A stretch of 64,000 nucleotides of DNA from Amoebophrya sp. A120 (lineage: Eukaryota > Sar > Dinophyceae > Syndiniales > Amoebophryaceae): positions 682,001 to 746,000 of the forward strand of contig CAJINV010000008.1 in assembly GCA_905178155.1 (NCBI GenBank), written 5' to 3'. Both the position numbers and the translations under genes were made by a program. Each line of letters opens with the position of its first letter. Positions within the stretch are counted from its first letter, which is position 1. Shown one piece after another: positions 36,301 through 42,199 of this stretch. The notes beneath the pieces are model-generated. The model did no database searches, had not been told where the DNA came from, and worked only from the letters and a program-made list of their open reading frames with translations.

Positions 36301-37435
36301 GGTCCATTTTCGACAGCAACTGGAGGTCGTCGGAAGCGAAATTGGCCTCGATGCTGCAATGCGTGTCCTCGACCCCGATGTAGACGACGACATCGCCGAA
36401 GAAGAGACGACGGATGCGACTTTTGGAGCCGCCGGAGCAGTGAGTACGAATCCAGACTTGACCCCAGAGTACCTCGAGAACTGCAAACGCGAACACGAAG
36501 ACTTTATGAAGACTCTGAACTCTTCGAACGAAGGATCGTCGCAGTTCCAAGCAGAGCTCTACCTCCAGCTGTTGCGGACGATGAACTACGGCTCACTTCG
36601 TCGCGCATGTGAAAAAGACGGGTACGACATCGAGGAGACGATTTCTTTGTGGGAGGCGTTTTGTTTTGCGATCGCGGCGTGGGCAGGGCATTCCGGGTTC
36701 ATGACAGATGGTCATCAAATACCAAAATTCGATTTCCCGGGGTGTGGCGTGGAACTACTGAACCCCCACGCTTCGGTGGACCCACAGCCCCGTCGTGTGC
36801 GGAACCCTCCGGAGTTGGATTGGATTCTCGGGCAGCTGGCTACTCAGGACGTATCAGTCGGGATAATCGAACTTTTCGATTCTTTGAAGCACGGATTTGT
36901 GCGGTTCTGTTCGAACACGATGTGGGCGAAGAGGTCGAAACTCTACCAGGGGCGCATCGTGAACATCTACAAAACACCGAACAAAATCGCGAACCCGTGT
37001 TTTTGTTACAGCATAATACCGTCACAGATCCTCGAGACGCTCCGCCATTCGAGCTGCGTCGGCTACTTGGAATTGGACATAAAACGCGCGTTCCAGGGGA
37101 TTCAAGTCCACTTGGAATTATCCTTGTGGCTCAGTCTTGTCATCGGAACTGAAATCTACCTGCCGAACCGCGCCAGCCTGGGATTTGCCCCATGGCCTGG
37201 CATTTTTGGGCAACTGACGACCCCGCTGTTCGCGTCGCTGAAGTGCGGACCAGCAGCTGCGATGCAGTTTTTTTCCGAGATGCGAGGCCCACTTGCAGAG
37301 CTACATGAAGCACTAAAAGTTGCAGGGCTTGCTGGTCGATACAAGTCGATTGCAGAAGGATATCGAGCACACGTGACGCACCAAAAGCAGCAGCTGAACG
37401 CCTCCCAGAGGAGTGGGGGAGGACAGTTAGCATAG
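24323..37435 (+). CDS. ORF2 giant polyprotein of the LTR element (helicase, phosphatase, nuclease, split RT, RNase H)
   Basis: 4370 codons without a stop, counted from the GTG at 24323; entry by -1 frameshift is likely because no ATG opens the frame. Approximate residues: 100-210 degenerate and 305-400 clearer DUF4326-like copy (RGSSELGNPF, CSCAPELCHG); 815-1235 UPF1-like SF1 helicase (GVFGAGKS 832-839, DEAGQ 983, VDSYQGGE 1179-1186, LLSRA); 1430-1530 dual-specificity-phosphatase-like (VWIGNYAAA, CVAGKDRSS with Cys1500 and Arg1506); 1635-1905 exonuclease-endonuclease-phosphatase domain (GDRNV with Asp1787, GDHHP with Asp1889/His1890); 2020-2140 RT motif C MMDD (2041-2044) and thumb; 2190-2345 RNase H (Asp2201, Asp2328); 2470-2620 CYTH-like; 2851-2888 possible zinc finger H-x4-H..CxC; 4150-4300 RT fingers and palm with motif A LELDIKRAF (Asp4252) and motif B SLGFAPWPG. 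RT halves are in reversed order. No retropepsin motif found. Confidence 0.85.
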   Translation: MINEEEDFFNNYDFFEDGELLDVFCTPCVAETNFLMIENDATPSSSEWDGGVSVDDSFEEQGASFSLFSVGITARNFEERVDIAAREAAEFNWDEWIRSDGWKAETFSVTITTHDSSLRSAPTLDISTTSEFKIPDDLAEACGGEDHKSAIAGFGKYLSENKNVVREFLKRFIDRNCETPADRAQLVHDYQSELCAGHIYAKILNFALFGASSTSGSRQLETPPLPCTGTTGHDVEFSQADVVDPPERIRRLWERADTLVKLFQEECSRFDWEECVHVWKQSIDSLEFAVVNKTTGALLGTPGESCPRISIQRGSSELGNPFVLPVDDQSDRTRADVCVKFGRFLGTADAEAMARTFLHKKEVYTKVVGSKRCVFECSCAPELCHGVIWAKAFQVFKEKWFSTLAATKSPTPARASVPREQIRTFGALQSASFLTDDAVDFGDSKSCLIEFDAEEILPFSLVVTRPALTSALLADRSYDEEFSPSVAIAADQLEEEKQEFFNAAQHPESVLLAAEGAADELSPESVEYGAHLYDAISAGPAEEENLLRSTPLVAGPAVEAMIQPQDRIRYSSNAFHFENSMKNDPVLVDDDCHVSPELSLPSPKLQQQRGDSDDSDSCPDLAQIAAEFRMATEIPCQSMADYIEFLTAVTKCEYLFEQDEIAMGYEAGWATRHHGKVDGVPGSMDFVEFPQASRWTVLRRPHVEDRSLQRKHTFLYFKNNGRVSRLQRAGNDPEKFYYHGEKDVLDFVALPRTVRFVSTERSGSHETILMSLAALEYSDVLPAILSPMLCEPPCTLTDLPQIDSDPSLGLPSRQFYHVAKTMKEGGVATVWGVFGAGKSRSIAAVIAELIKKNVYNKIHFAATQNVALDSVLKRLTNLKISVVRYSSKAYIERAGATSTCDLENVAAKVAKRRAKSAFAEYEKIKKRRSVMLKKKALFPKVEKKYLQVKKECVEIVNRNTKCFCSTASSRPATGTTSELTIYDEAGQSTEFAAATILVGTKRVIMVGDQNQLGPVLKSTRKNKRHKAVDGLVDTIFEESIDVEVCGESIFARLVEKGRGATVFIDTQYRCPPVLADFLSEEFYGGKLKSAPSAPAEAKYSFETPVVSVRTSADILLAGQQSPDGKLPPYISPSTIAAASRIRQILLDKGVTAADIKAVSVYRAGNEIKSRVAPMTIAGVDSYQGGEVQILFAFIMCPKSGPTIWVANRKRILVLLSRAVSCLFAFMPDEVEREEGCLERFSKYTKTTEKCLHIQNPEDAVKMAVKKAPEVIITTAESTCEPAVVEHIVTDLDGGESHAPESPWCSSNMMSACLGAPADGGMHKITEAVDTEDLMYFDFESQADLVSDDSVIAALRGDSDAAVSAIRDAEAACTGLWLDPHAFGEITAGTLRVVAPLAPEDTLKSGKNRYGNKEISAHEVFRTKNGCSVWIGNYAAAVAEKKNFDTHINMTANVEEIDGCNYHYRVPLVFGALRRNIRSVRMKFKTVLRRVHAGKKVLFFCVAGKDRSSQGARMLAYFLDAERPALEIQQIISTARPEIRYSFPRLDNFFTQIIAADTSTRIRLLDPDNTRIELLVEDAKANMASSFFSLDPDVVAEDRSEVPPVIQTTAPAVAEIPQSNFVYRRTAIASHTYSRNWRLMNYNPDSLNSFFENRPEHVDALFEYRSATTIFPETKLTEDTATIATKNLEKKGHDVVHFLNEDKKGEHGLSVATPKGELAEGQLLPHSITRGPSREGRLALLEYENFFVVAEYAPNRRPGQYEQYDTDIRGYLRELVKNLRKPFILCGDRNVTPEARDVSAHPRYSDNIPSTREVEDRVPYRALIEEFDLVDAWRALNPDAEGHYTSFYQQGNLLRQNAGVRIDLFLVQKPLMKFVKHCGIVTTIHKAKGDHHPIYLDMLLDFGTETLRQKAREGLDFVRSLPVGDDPAVATARARNATPFVGYREFFSTFNTLDLEGDEEQASKDDEEDEDEEPDAPGGESEKDAFKALDMLMEGFQDACAEAFAKFDTKKEYLKVVSVLQEWVDGKKAAGFSCSTIFQMLMMDDATAAIFGVGDAMLKLLLNIGAAKKLNCKFGSKKTQTLSGFAKSCGYIVQGGWISVPAALVNDLRAMARIPPTPRLCRRLLGKLAFAPTALAMEYSRILPTLTALSRKTMQQYLKDALTEESIAAFEIIINSAAINPLCPIDWEKVDSGLWIPLGQPDGHAVGWGAVLITIDRECFFSDAVDNVRDFIRIHGIKSAPFPERLRYRCPAESETYASLGYHQYLDYLMQNRTRYWTNDNSNVGQIETEMHRCSVKSWNTAIGYLARFFQSPGLERLVLPESLLVWADCAGRMHKNCVVAQTLVQQLVASPKKLLAVLFPHVDFDKRDKISEKEKEEFKKAAAAAMTTSSFRVAISPEGEDVVDPSRGGESAFLLVQGQEFPTPETLPGFEYPEGPIFSEENFDDATFLHGSFFPSQVRDVIEDEEEEKPLYQYKITSVERSAAILSTIKSRADRIRVFEFDQVFFDDDDYTLARKGLLLLKTRTKTSSEFWLVMAHDVLRGTAAVEAALAEIVGIKITQEQFLDRYCGEFSHKVTSDKYPLRVVAHTSVREVYCNYGAQQFVDFSHSVSMVYYTPRSGYEEFRYPMTTGINVLRIRQKSVGSSQIEDLELLFRIREFRVDDSVAVRACEHLPILDLINPRLASCFHDSTTNFGFAKRTAEEDDFLAEKRKRGSMDENSLEAEEGDFFCPQSDAEILPEGGTASAKDGEDTASAKEGGAGVSPEQKKPLYFRMDSDDEEINDDGETTELINLIKKRKKPITIHDVHDIYRSLIKNSDFVGMPNLLRQLPGAKKSEDRGPIKLTDDELLALHQRDFHRPAKELAWALSCAGYEVTEERCKKIITFKCYCRGVKFNRHYPKKRASLNPPSVHDWHADLLYCKWSDGVLHLRDRIPEYDEKPLTKEEWSKVDRADIYSMIGTGMWDSDTVPVERESMTKQFIRCESSKGFNVKCFFLNVSDTRARGQAVLSLPSVKTDVPLNPFFAPDRATGVVSEQQFMFKCLWGDLHPIALELQLSREEKCSLVNAKMGMMSSVNMEWLLPGRDTLFQVQRSLVGLVDLHLVRVMMQPRVQRMLRARTRDRYGLMMPPTRDTSVNKQELILFEHPQHGLVEGTLEAQKSNTIAAAGGRTYVVIGEAALHERARRAKFPYSYFATFPRHVALKINLVYGDWSSYLVKPLQSDPIEGPVSGAVIEEAWRQASLQPAGFFRVRAGGQHALAFEAKQGEPVIHTIGLHKIETGILCFTRSSPVLGAPRHIYGYRIPNGIAVNGVRRDAMYWQWHTHVPGSYDAETAEDAFSVTARLWLKRIDLEQWAGSGRFNALGGVDEFEDTRPAPSVAPVVVAPTVRQRDEPFFASIFHEAASLAALSARVRRIPEQIAKSVVQTPSGFEVVLGDNRLLLVENTQLNEWRFETKNRETTCLQLFAENSEDSTSAFSACGLAVEAASVANSPGTSLYKLTEACYQYTAGGSWDEEDAVCYFNAARVAPGDSVPEQYVTCKVFFDAADALEQHFLPSDFELEEPHDPGIPSFCRVRESTTAESIVAAQEKQLEDAVKPPVEVAGTVAKGQFSDRVVDSVDIVIDAVRKGEIVAGHDLDAFEKNAFYIGKHLPGLAYYLRDRVALLIARLDAPETPPEGSTWEEIRQYVVDFIVSAITDTGCVAGPQFDVEGAKTRLRGWVEGCKLRKEKEAEEIFQSLLAILESPSGVHDRARLDLCNGTITLSTAEATGPHAIEVLLRHFQGQAHLVSGFTGGSRDTNPAVLRMRVYLQDSRTGRLHLTPWLNQYVMRCWGRSAPKCETLGFAFGVCDLVKLGYRPCGLESAFNFPNGAALHVANLIKLRGASPGTETATVKAVQSRFLTAPGEQDGDLTLVAGQTATAVIRVDNFLAGQRICIFFSNPGDNERLILTHNGTVVPLVMPVPSSREIRLSVETTKQRVKIKNANIGLTMKPLDGEDPVHFRQQLEVVGSEIGLDAAMRVLDPDVDDDIAEEETTDATFGAAGAVSTNPDLTPEYLENCKREHEDFMKTLNSSNEGSSQFQAELYLQLLRTMNYGSLRRACEKDGYDIEETISLWEAFCFAIAAWAGHSGFMTDGHQIPKFDFPGCGVELLNPHASVDPQPRRVRNPPELDWILGQLATQDVSVGIIELFDSLKHGFVRFCSNTMWAKRSKLYQGRIVNIYKTPNKIANPCFCYSIIPSQILETLRHSSCVGYLELDIKRAFQGIQVHLELSLWLSLVIGTEIYLPNRASLGFAPWPGIFGQLTTPLFASLKCGPAAAMQFFSEMRGPLAELHEALKVAGLAGRYKSIAEGYRAHVTHQKQQLNASQRSGGGQLA

Positions 37436-37678
37436 ATCAGAAAATTTTTTTTCACAGCGGAATAATATCAGACGCCTCACCATTTTGATACAATTTTGTT
37501 CCACAAAACCACCCTTTTTCTTGTGCCGAGCTCGAAGATCCGGACGACAATTTTGTTTTTGATCAATGCAATTCTGTTTTATTTTTGTATGCTCGTGTGT
37601 TATAATCCCGACGTAATCGTAGGCTTTTCTGGAGTAGGTAGTAGCAACCACGACTACTCAAGGAAGAGAAAAAAAAGA
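37436..37678. other. Gap between ORF2 and the Ser-rich ORF of the LTR element
   Basis: About 240 bp, AT-rich, stop-containing in all frames over its first part. No motif recognised. Confidence 0.5.
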
Positions 37679-38041
37679 ATGTCGTACGTCGCCTTCGCGG
37701 GAACGATTATTTTATCAGACCGAGACGGAAGTCCTCGCGCGTTACAAACGGCACCGGTTAGTCTTTCAGAAACGATCTACTGGCGAGGGAGCGGATCATT
37801 TACTTCATCGAGATTACGAGAAAACGATCTTCAATACGCACCTCCTAGTAGCGAAAGCAGTTCTAGTTCTAGTAGCGAAAACAGTTCTAGCACTAGCAGT
37901 AAAAGCAGTAGTAACGAAAGTAGTTCAAGCAGCACAAGTTCACACCGCGCTCCAACCGCTAATCAAAGAAGGAGGAAATCACCAATGAGCGGACAGTTGC
38001 CGTGTAGTTCTATGCACCCAGGAGGGTTTGGCCCTATTTGA
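37679..38041 (+). CDS. Ser-rich ORF inside the LTR element
   Basis: 120 codons from the ATG at 37679 (MSYVAFAGTIILSDRDG) to PGGFGPI. About residues 60-100 are almost pure Ser with Glu/Asn/Lys; the end is basic (ANQRRRKS). The frame is open upstream to 37496. The coding case rests only on position and length, so it may be untranslated. Confidence 0.35.
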   Translation: MSYVAFAGTIILSDRDGSPRALQTAPVSLSETIYWRGSGSFTSSRLRENDLQYAPPSSESSSSSSSENSSSTSSKSSSNESSSSSTSSHRAPTANQRRRKSPMSGQLPCSSMHPGGFGPI

Positions 38042-38215
38042 GTTCCTTTTCCGTTTTTACGAAAAAAAAAAGAAAGACTAAGTAAGAAAAGAACAAACTA
38101 CGAAAAAAAGAACGACGCTTTTCTCTGACTTTACAATAAATAAACTTCATCCGTTTATTTTGTCTTTTCTCATTTTACTACTGTTCCTCCCCTCGCTCCG
38201 GTCGCCACCTTCACG

Positions 38216-38974
38216 ATGCCCGAGAACACCAAGATCGACACGGCCACTGCCGGATCTTCTTCTGGTGTCGACAAGAAGCCCGAAGACAAGGTCGGTAAAA
38301 CCGCGCGCAAGCGCAACAGCCGTGGACAGTTTTGTGCGGGTGGTGCGCCCAAGGAAGCCTCGAAAGAGACTTCGATGAAGTCGAAGAAACAGCGACGTGA
38401 TTCTGCTGATCGCCAGCTCGAGGAGGACATCAAGAACTGTGACCGCATCCGGGAGCTGGACGACAACCCGTTTTTCAAGGAGAAACCCGATGACAATCCT
38501 GACTCTGCTCTGCAAATCGCGTACAGCACGTGCTCCCGCGAAAATCGAGAATTGAAAGAGGAAATGGCTTCTATGCATTCCGAAGTGCAGCGATTGCGCA
38601 ATGAAAACAATGACTTCAAGCGGGTGGAAGAAGTAGGTCGGTTGCGGGAACAGTTGTACAACACCCAGCGCGAGAATGCGGAATTGCGGGACGAAATTGG
38701 ATGGATCAAGGGCTACGGGAAAAAGGGAGGAAAAGGTGGCGAAAAGAAAGGGAAGTTCCGTGGGTTCCTCGACGAGGAGTTCTCCGATTCGGATGATTAC
38801 TTTGGAAAGAAAGGGAAAAAGGATGGTGAAAAGAAAGGGAAGAAAGGGGCCGGTAAAACGGGAATCAAGAAGGACGGTCCGGCGGTTTTCGACAAGGATG
38901 GAAAAAAAGGAGCGCTGCCCTTGTTGCACGGCAAAATCGATGCGCCTGCTACCCAGGATTCAACGTCTTCGTAA
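38216..38974 (+). CDS. ORF3 of the LTR element: basic coiled-coil protein
   Basis: 252 aa from ATG, preceded by an AT-rich stretch with AATAAATAAA at about 38135. N-terminus is basic (KTARKRNSRGQF); residues 60-160 form a strongly predicted-looking heptad region (SRENRELKEEMASMHSEVQR, LREQLYNTQRENAELRDEI); the C-terminal third is KKGKKGEKKG-type Lys/Gly repeats. It looks like a nucleic-acid-binding, self-associating protein, perhaps doing nucleocapsid work, since ORF1 lacks zinc knuckles. The Lys/Gly tail resembles that of the Alba protein at 63126, but by composition only. Confidence 0.65.
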   Translation: MPENTKIDTATAGSSSGVDKKPEDKVGKTARKRNSRGQFCAGGAPKEASKETSMKSKKQRRDSADRQLEEDIKNCDRIRELDDNPFFKEKPDDNPDSALQIAYSTCSRENRELKEEMASMHSEVQRLRNENNDFKRVEEVGRLREQLYNTQRENAELRDEIGWIKGYGKKGGKGGEKKGKFRGFLDEEFSDSDDYFGKKGKKDGEKKGKKGAGKTGIKKDGPAVFDKDGKKGALPLLHGKIDAPATQDSTSS

Positions 38975-39514
38975 GCAACACGCAGTGACACCATCCGATG
39001 CGATTTTAGATCTTTTGAACTCTCCATCATAGATTCCCGCATTACAAATTTGATCTTATCGTCGCGATAAAATTTTATAGTTGAAAGATCGCCACTTCAA
39101 AATACTACTCGCCAACAATCACGTCTTTTTATGTGGACTTCAGATTCTTATCCGGTACTAAGAAAAAAACCCTCGTAACCACAGCGAACATCAAATACAA
39201 AAAAAATTTCATAGGGTTAGCAAAAAGACATGAAAAATATATCCCCGTAAAAAGAACGCACAGCAGCCCGCGTTCATTCAAATACAAAAAAATAAGAAAA
39301 TCCTCAAATACAAAAACAAAAGAAAATATGAAAAAACCAAAAAATTTCCTTATCCTGAAAGACATGAAAAAAAAATAAAACAGCTTAGGGAGGATAAAGC
39401 GGACTTCTGTCGAAAACCCCTTGTAGAAATCACATGAGCCTCTTTTACTATTATTTTTTACTACCAACGTTTTTGGCATCAGTGCCATCACTCATGCTCC
39501 TGGAGCAGACGGCA
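38975..39514. other. 3' untranslated part of the LTR element
   Basis: About 540 bp, A-rich at 39160-39380. An open frame at 39133-39378 begins with GTG and is Lys/Asn-rich from base composition, so I do not call it. A palindrome TTATCGTCGCGATAA lies at about 39056. Upstream of the right LTR there is no clear polypurine tract; the best purine run is AGGGAGGATAAAG at about 39389. Confidence 0.5.
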
Positions 39515-39565
39515 CGATGAAATTCGATCATGAGTGATCATTTCTCAGCTGTCCAGGAGCATGAG
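39491..39565 (+). promoter_or_regulatory. 14-bp inverted repeat across the 3' LTR boundary
   Basis: CTCATGCTCCTGGA (39491-39504) pairs perfectly with TCCAGGAGCATGAG (39552-39565), the latter inside the LTR. In the element RNA this would bring the LTR start (39515) into a 47-nt loop. Confidence 0.7.
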
Positions 39566-40723
39566 CGATGAGTGACAATTGAGGATTACACGTACGGGAA
39601 GATATTGGTGGAGTAGCAGAGTCGTTTGAGCTTATGAGGAGTGCGTGTAGCTTTTGTGGTTCGTAGGTCGATATATTCTTCGGAATAAAGACGTAGATGC
39701 ACGAATCAAAGAACGACGATGATGATTTTGAACTCACTGTGATTCCGAACATATAGGCCATGTTTTTTTCGCAATTGGGGACCAAAAAAAGAGGAAGAAG
39801 CTGCTCGTCGGAGGACGACGCGAAAGAAGCACGCCTTTCAGTGCATTTTAGATGTGCCGCCGCTGTGTCCGCCTTATGTAAAGGTCAAAAGTACAAGAAA
39901 TCCGTCGATTCGGTCTTCATTTTCATCGCTTTCAGTACTATACTATGTCGGTTTTGATCGTCGTAGTCGTCCGCGGCTGTATTTAGATGGTCGCGCTCGG
40001 TTTTAGATCACGTTTGACTACTTCTAGTTCATTTCCGCCCTGCATCTGTTGCTCGGTCTTCGAGGAGATACGCGTCTCCGCTGTCAGTACTGAGAATACT
40101 GCTAAGAAGCACTTGAGGAAGTACCTTTTGTCGCTCGTTTTCGGTCGCGATTAGCCCCGTTTTTAGTACTATTTTTGTCTGTATTCGCCCGCTATGAGCG
40201 CGCCATGCAAATCATTGAAAAACCTATGGGACGACGTCTCTGACCGTGTCGAAGTACTAGAGGAACGTATTCTAAAGCTAGAGCAGGATCTACAGAACCG
40301 TGAAAAGAAGACACTACTAAGGTCGGTCGGGGCCGTTTTTAAGAACCTTTTTATGCGCATCATGCCATGCAAGTAAGGTTATTTTTTCGTTACAGTGTTG
40401 TAGGTTTAGGGTTTAGAACAGTTCCCCGTATCTTTTTGCTCGCATTTCACCCAAGGATATCAGTGAATCTGTATTCTACCATGCAAATAGTACCCAGTAC
40501 GAATAGTATCAGCGGCGTATCATTATCCTAATCGCGGAGCACATCATGCTCCTTCTCGCGATGTTTTTGTCCTCTTTTTCGGCCCCACGCGGGATCCCGA
40601 AGGCGATGCGAGACGCCATTAGAGTCATCTTTTTTACGCACAGCGTCACGACTTTGACGTCGATGTTCCGATCGCACGACGCGCTCGACAACCGAGGGGC
40701 ACACACTCTTCCATTTTGTATCG
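39515..40723 (+). repeat. Right (3') long terminal repeat
   Basis: 1209 bp, same ends (CGAT..ATCG) as the left LTR, with four substitutions seen relative to it, all in the first 230 bp. Followed at once by the target duplication CTGTC. Confidence 0.95.
40194..40376 (+). CDS. Small LTR-encoded coiled-coil ORF (right copy)
   Basis: Identical in translation to the ORF at 20489-20671. Confidence 0.3.
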   Translation: MSAPCKSLKNLWDDVSDRVEVLEERILKLEQDLQNREKKTLLRSVGAVFKNLFMRIMPCK

Positions 40724-40728
40724 CTGTC
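40724..40728. repeat. Target-site duplication CTGTC (right)
   Basis: Matches 19805-19809 and directly follows the right LTR. Confidence 0.93.
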
Positions 40729-41231
40729 GCGAAATGGCGGCGAAGTGGACCAAAATATCGCAAATTGACGGCCAATCTGGGCAAAATATTGCGAGTTCGT
40801 AGCCAGTCAGGGCAAAATCTTGCAAGCAGGCGGCGAATTAAGGGAAAATTTTGCGAGGTGGCGGGTAATTTGGGCAAAATCTTGCAAGTTGGTCACCACG
40901 CAGGGCAAAATCTTGTGTCAGCTTGGCAAAATCTTGCAAGTTGGTCGCCAACGAAGGCAAAATCTTGCAAGCTGGCGGCCAATCAAAGCAAAACCTTGCA
41001 AACTGGTAGCAACTCGCGGCAAAACCTGGCGAGTTGACAGCCAATCACTGCAAAATCTCGCAAGTTGGCGGCCAATGAGGGCACAATTATGCAAGTTGAC
41101 GGGAAATCGTGGCAACTTCTTGCAATTTTGCAATCAAGTAAAGCACAATCTTGTAAACTGGCGGCCATTCAAGACACAATCAGGCACAACAGCAGACAAT
41201 TAACGCAAAATATGGGGCAAAATCATACAAA
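40729..41231. repeat. 31-bp degenerate satellite, right part
   Basis: Begins with the last 23 bp of the unit broken by the retroelement, then 31-bp units at 40752, 40783, 40814, 40845, 40876; one truncated unit of about 21 bp near 40907; then further units until the pattern fades around 41190-41231. Confidence 0.9.
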
Positions 41232-42199
41232 ATGCGATCCACTTCACATAGAGGAGGTCTTGTAATCTCTTTTGTTGTCACATTTGGAAGCGTGTGCTCC
41301 TCGTCTTTGGTCTTCTATGTTACCCAAGAACGCGGGCGCCCCAGATGCCTAGTACGTTGCTTGGTTGAGCCTGTGTGTCCCCATAACAGGCGTTCGCCTG
41401 CCCGCGAAATGTGCAGGCGGACCTCCCGGATCCCATCCTGGTACTACCATGGAGGGCGTTTTACGTTGTCGACCTAGTACAGAGCACCGCGCACTCTTCT
41501 CGCGGACCCTGATCATGCAGAAGCGCCCGCGAGCCGCCCGCGGGGCCCCTCCTTTGCCCGCCGCCAAACGAGCGCGCCACTAATCACGCCCGGAGACCCG
41601 CCCGGGGCACACAGATAACGGGGCGCACGGCAGGACGGCTTTACGTTCTTCCCGCGGGCCCGGGCTTATCTAGCAGCTTGTGCAGTTACCACGCGAGGAG
41701 CGCTCCGCGGCGCAGCGAAACGCGTCGGGCCCCAGCAGTGTCGTGCCGTTCATTCTGCGCGCGTTGTTTCATCCTGCAGCTGCGCACGAAATGCGCATGC
41801 TCCGATCGCATTCCCTTGCTCGCTGATCTATTGCGTGTCGCGGGTGCCCCCGTGCCGATATTTCGCCGCGCTGCTAGTGGTACACGATAACTTGAGAGAA
41901 AAAGCGAGCCAAGTTGATAGCATGTGGATTAGTTTTGGAGACCGCCCGAGAATGCGATGGATAGCGCCTCGCCTAACGATTTCGGATGCTGCGCTGATTG
42001 TGCTTACCACCGTTATGTGTGAGCACCCGAAGAAAATAAATGGCTCAGGAGTCCCATTACAGGTAGAAAGTTCATACAAAGTGTTGCTCGGGCGCGTGTG
42101 CACAGGTGCCGTGCTGCGTCCGGCGCAATTTTGGAAGTACTCGTGTAAAAAGAAATGCTCGCATCCCCTTGCGAGCCATGCGTATGCTAGCCACGCAGA
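41232..42199. other. Spacer between satellite and membrane-protein gene
   Basis: About 970 bp, GC-rich at 41330-41700. Short ORFs on both strands without family features. It should contain the promoter and possibly 5' exons of the gene at 42200. Confidence 0.5.

Larger units (their letters stand above)
19810..40723 (+). mobile_element. 20.9-kb LTR retroelement with giant polyprotein and split, order-reversed reverse transcriptase
   Basis: Complete element of 20,914 bp: 1209-bp LTRs, primer-binding-site candidate at 21019, gag-position ORF (to 24284), -1 frameshift candidate, pol-like ORF of 4370 codons, a Ser-rich ORF and a basic coiled-coil ORF. It interrupts a 31-bp satellite unit; excision of the element and one CTGTC restores that unit exactly. 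LTR identity is about 99.7 percent (four substitutions found, at about 19883, 19941, 19943 and 20031), and all ORFs are intact, so the copy is young and possibly active. Its codons favour G/C-ending forms and it contains no introners, unlike the surrounding long genes. Classification is uncertain: the RNase H and RT thumb look Ty3-like, but the domain set and order fit no family I know. Confidence 0.93.

Noticed and set aside
24323-37435. Retroviral-type aspartic protease and integrase DDE core in ORF2
   Set aside because: I found no DTG or DSG in a retropepsin context. VDSG near residue 2190 belongs to the RNase H start. The H-x4-H..CxC at 2851-2888 is only weakly like an integrase zinc finger, and no D..D-35-E spacing was clear after it.
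39133-39378. 81-codon Lys-rich ORF near the 3' end of the LTR element
   Set aside because: Starts with GTG, composition follows the A-rich DNA, no supporting feature.
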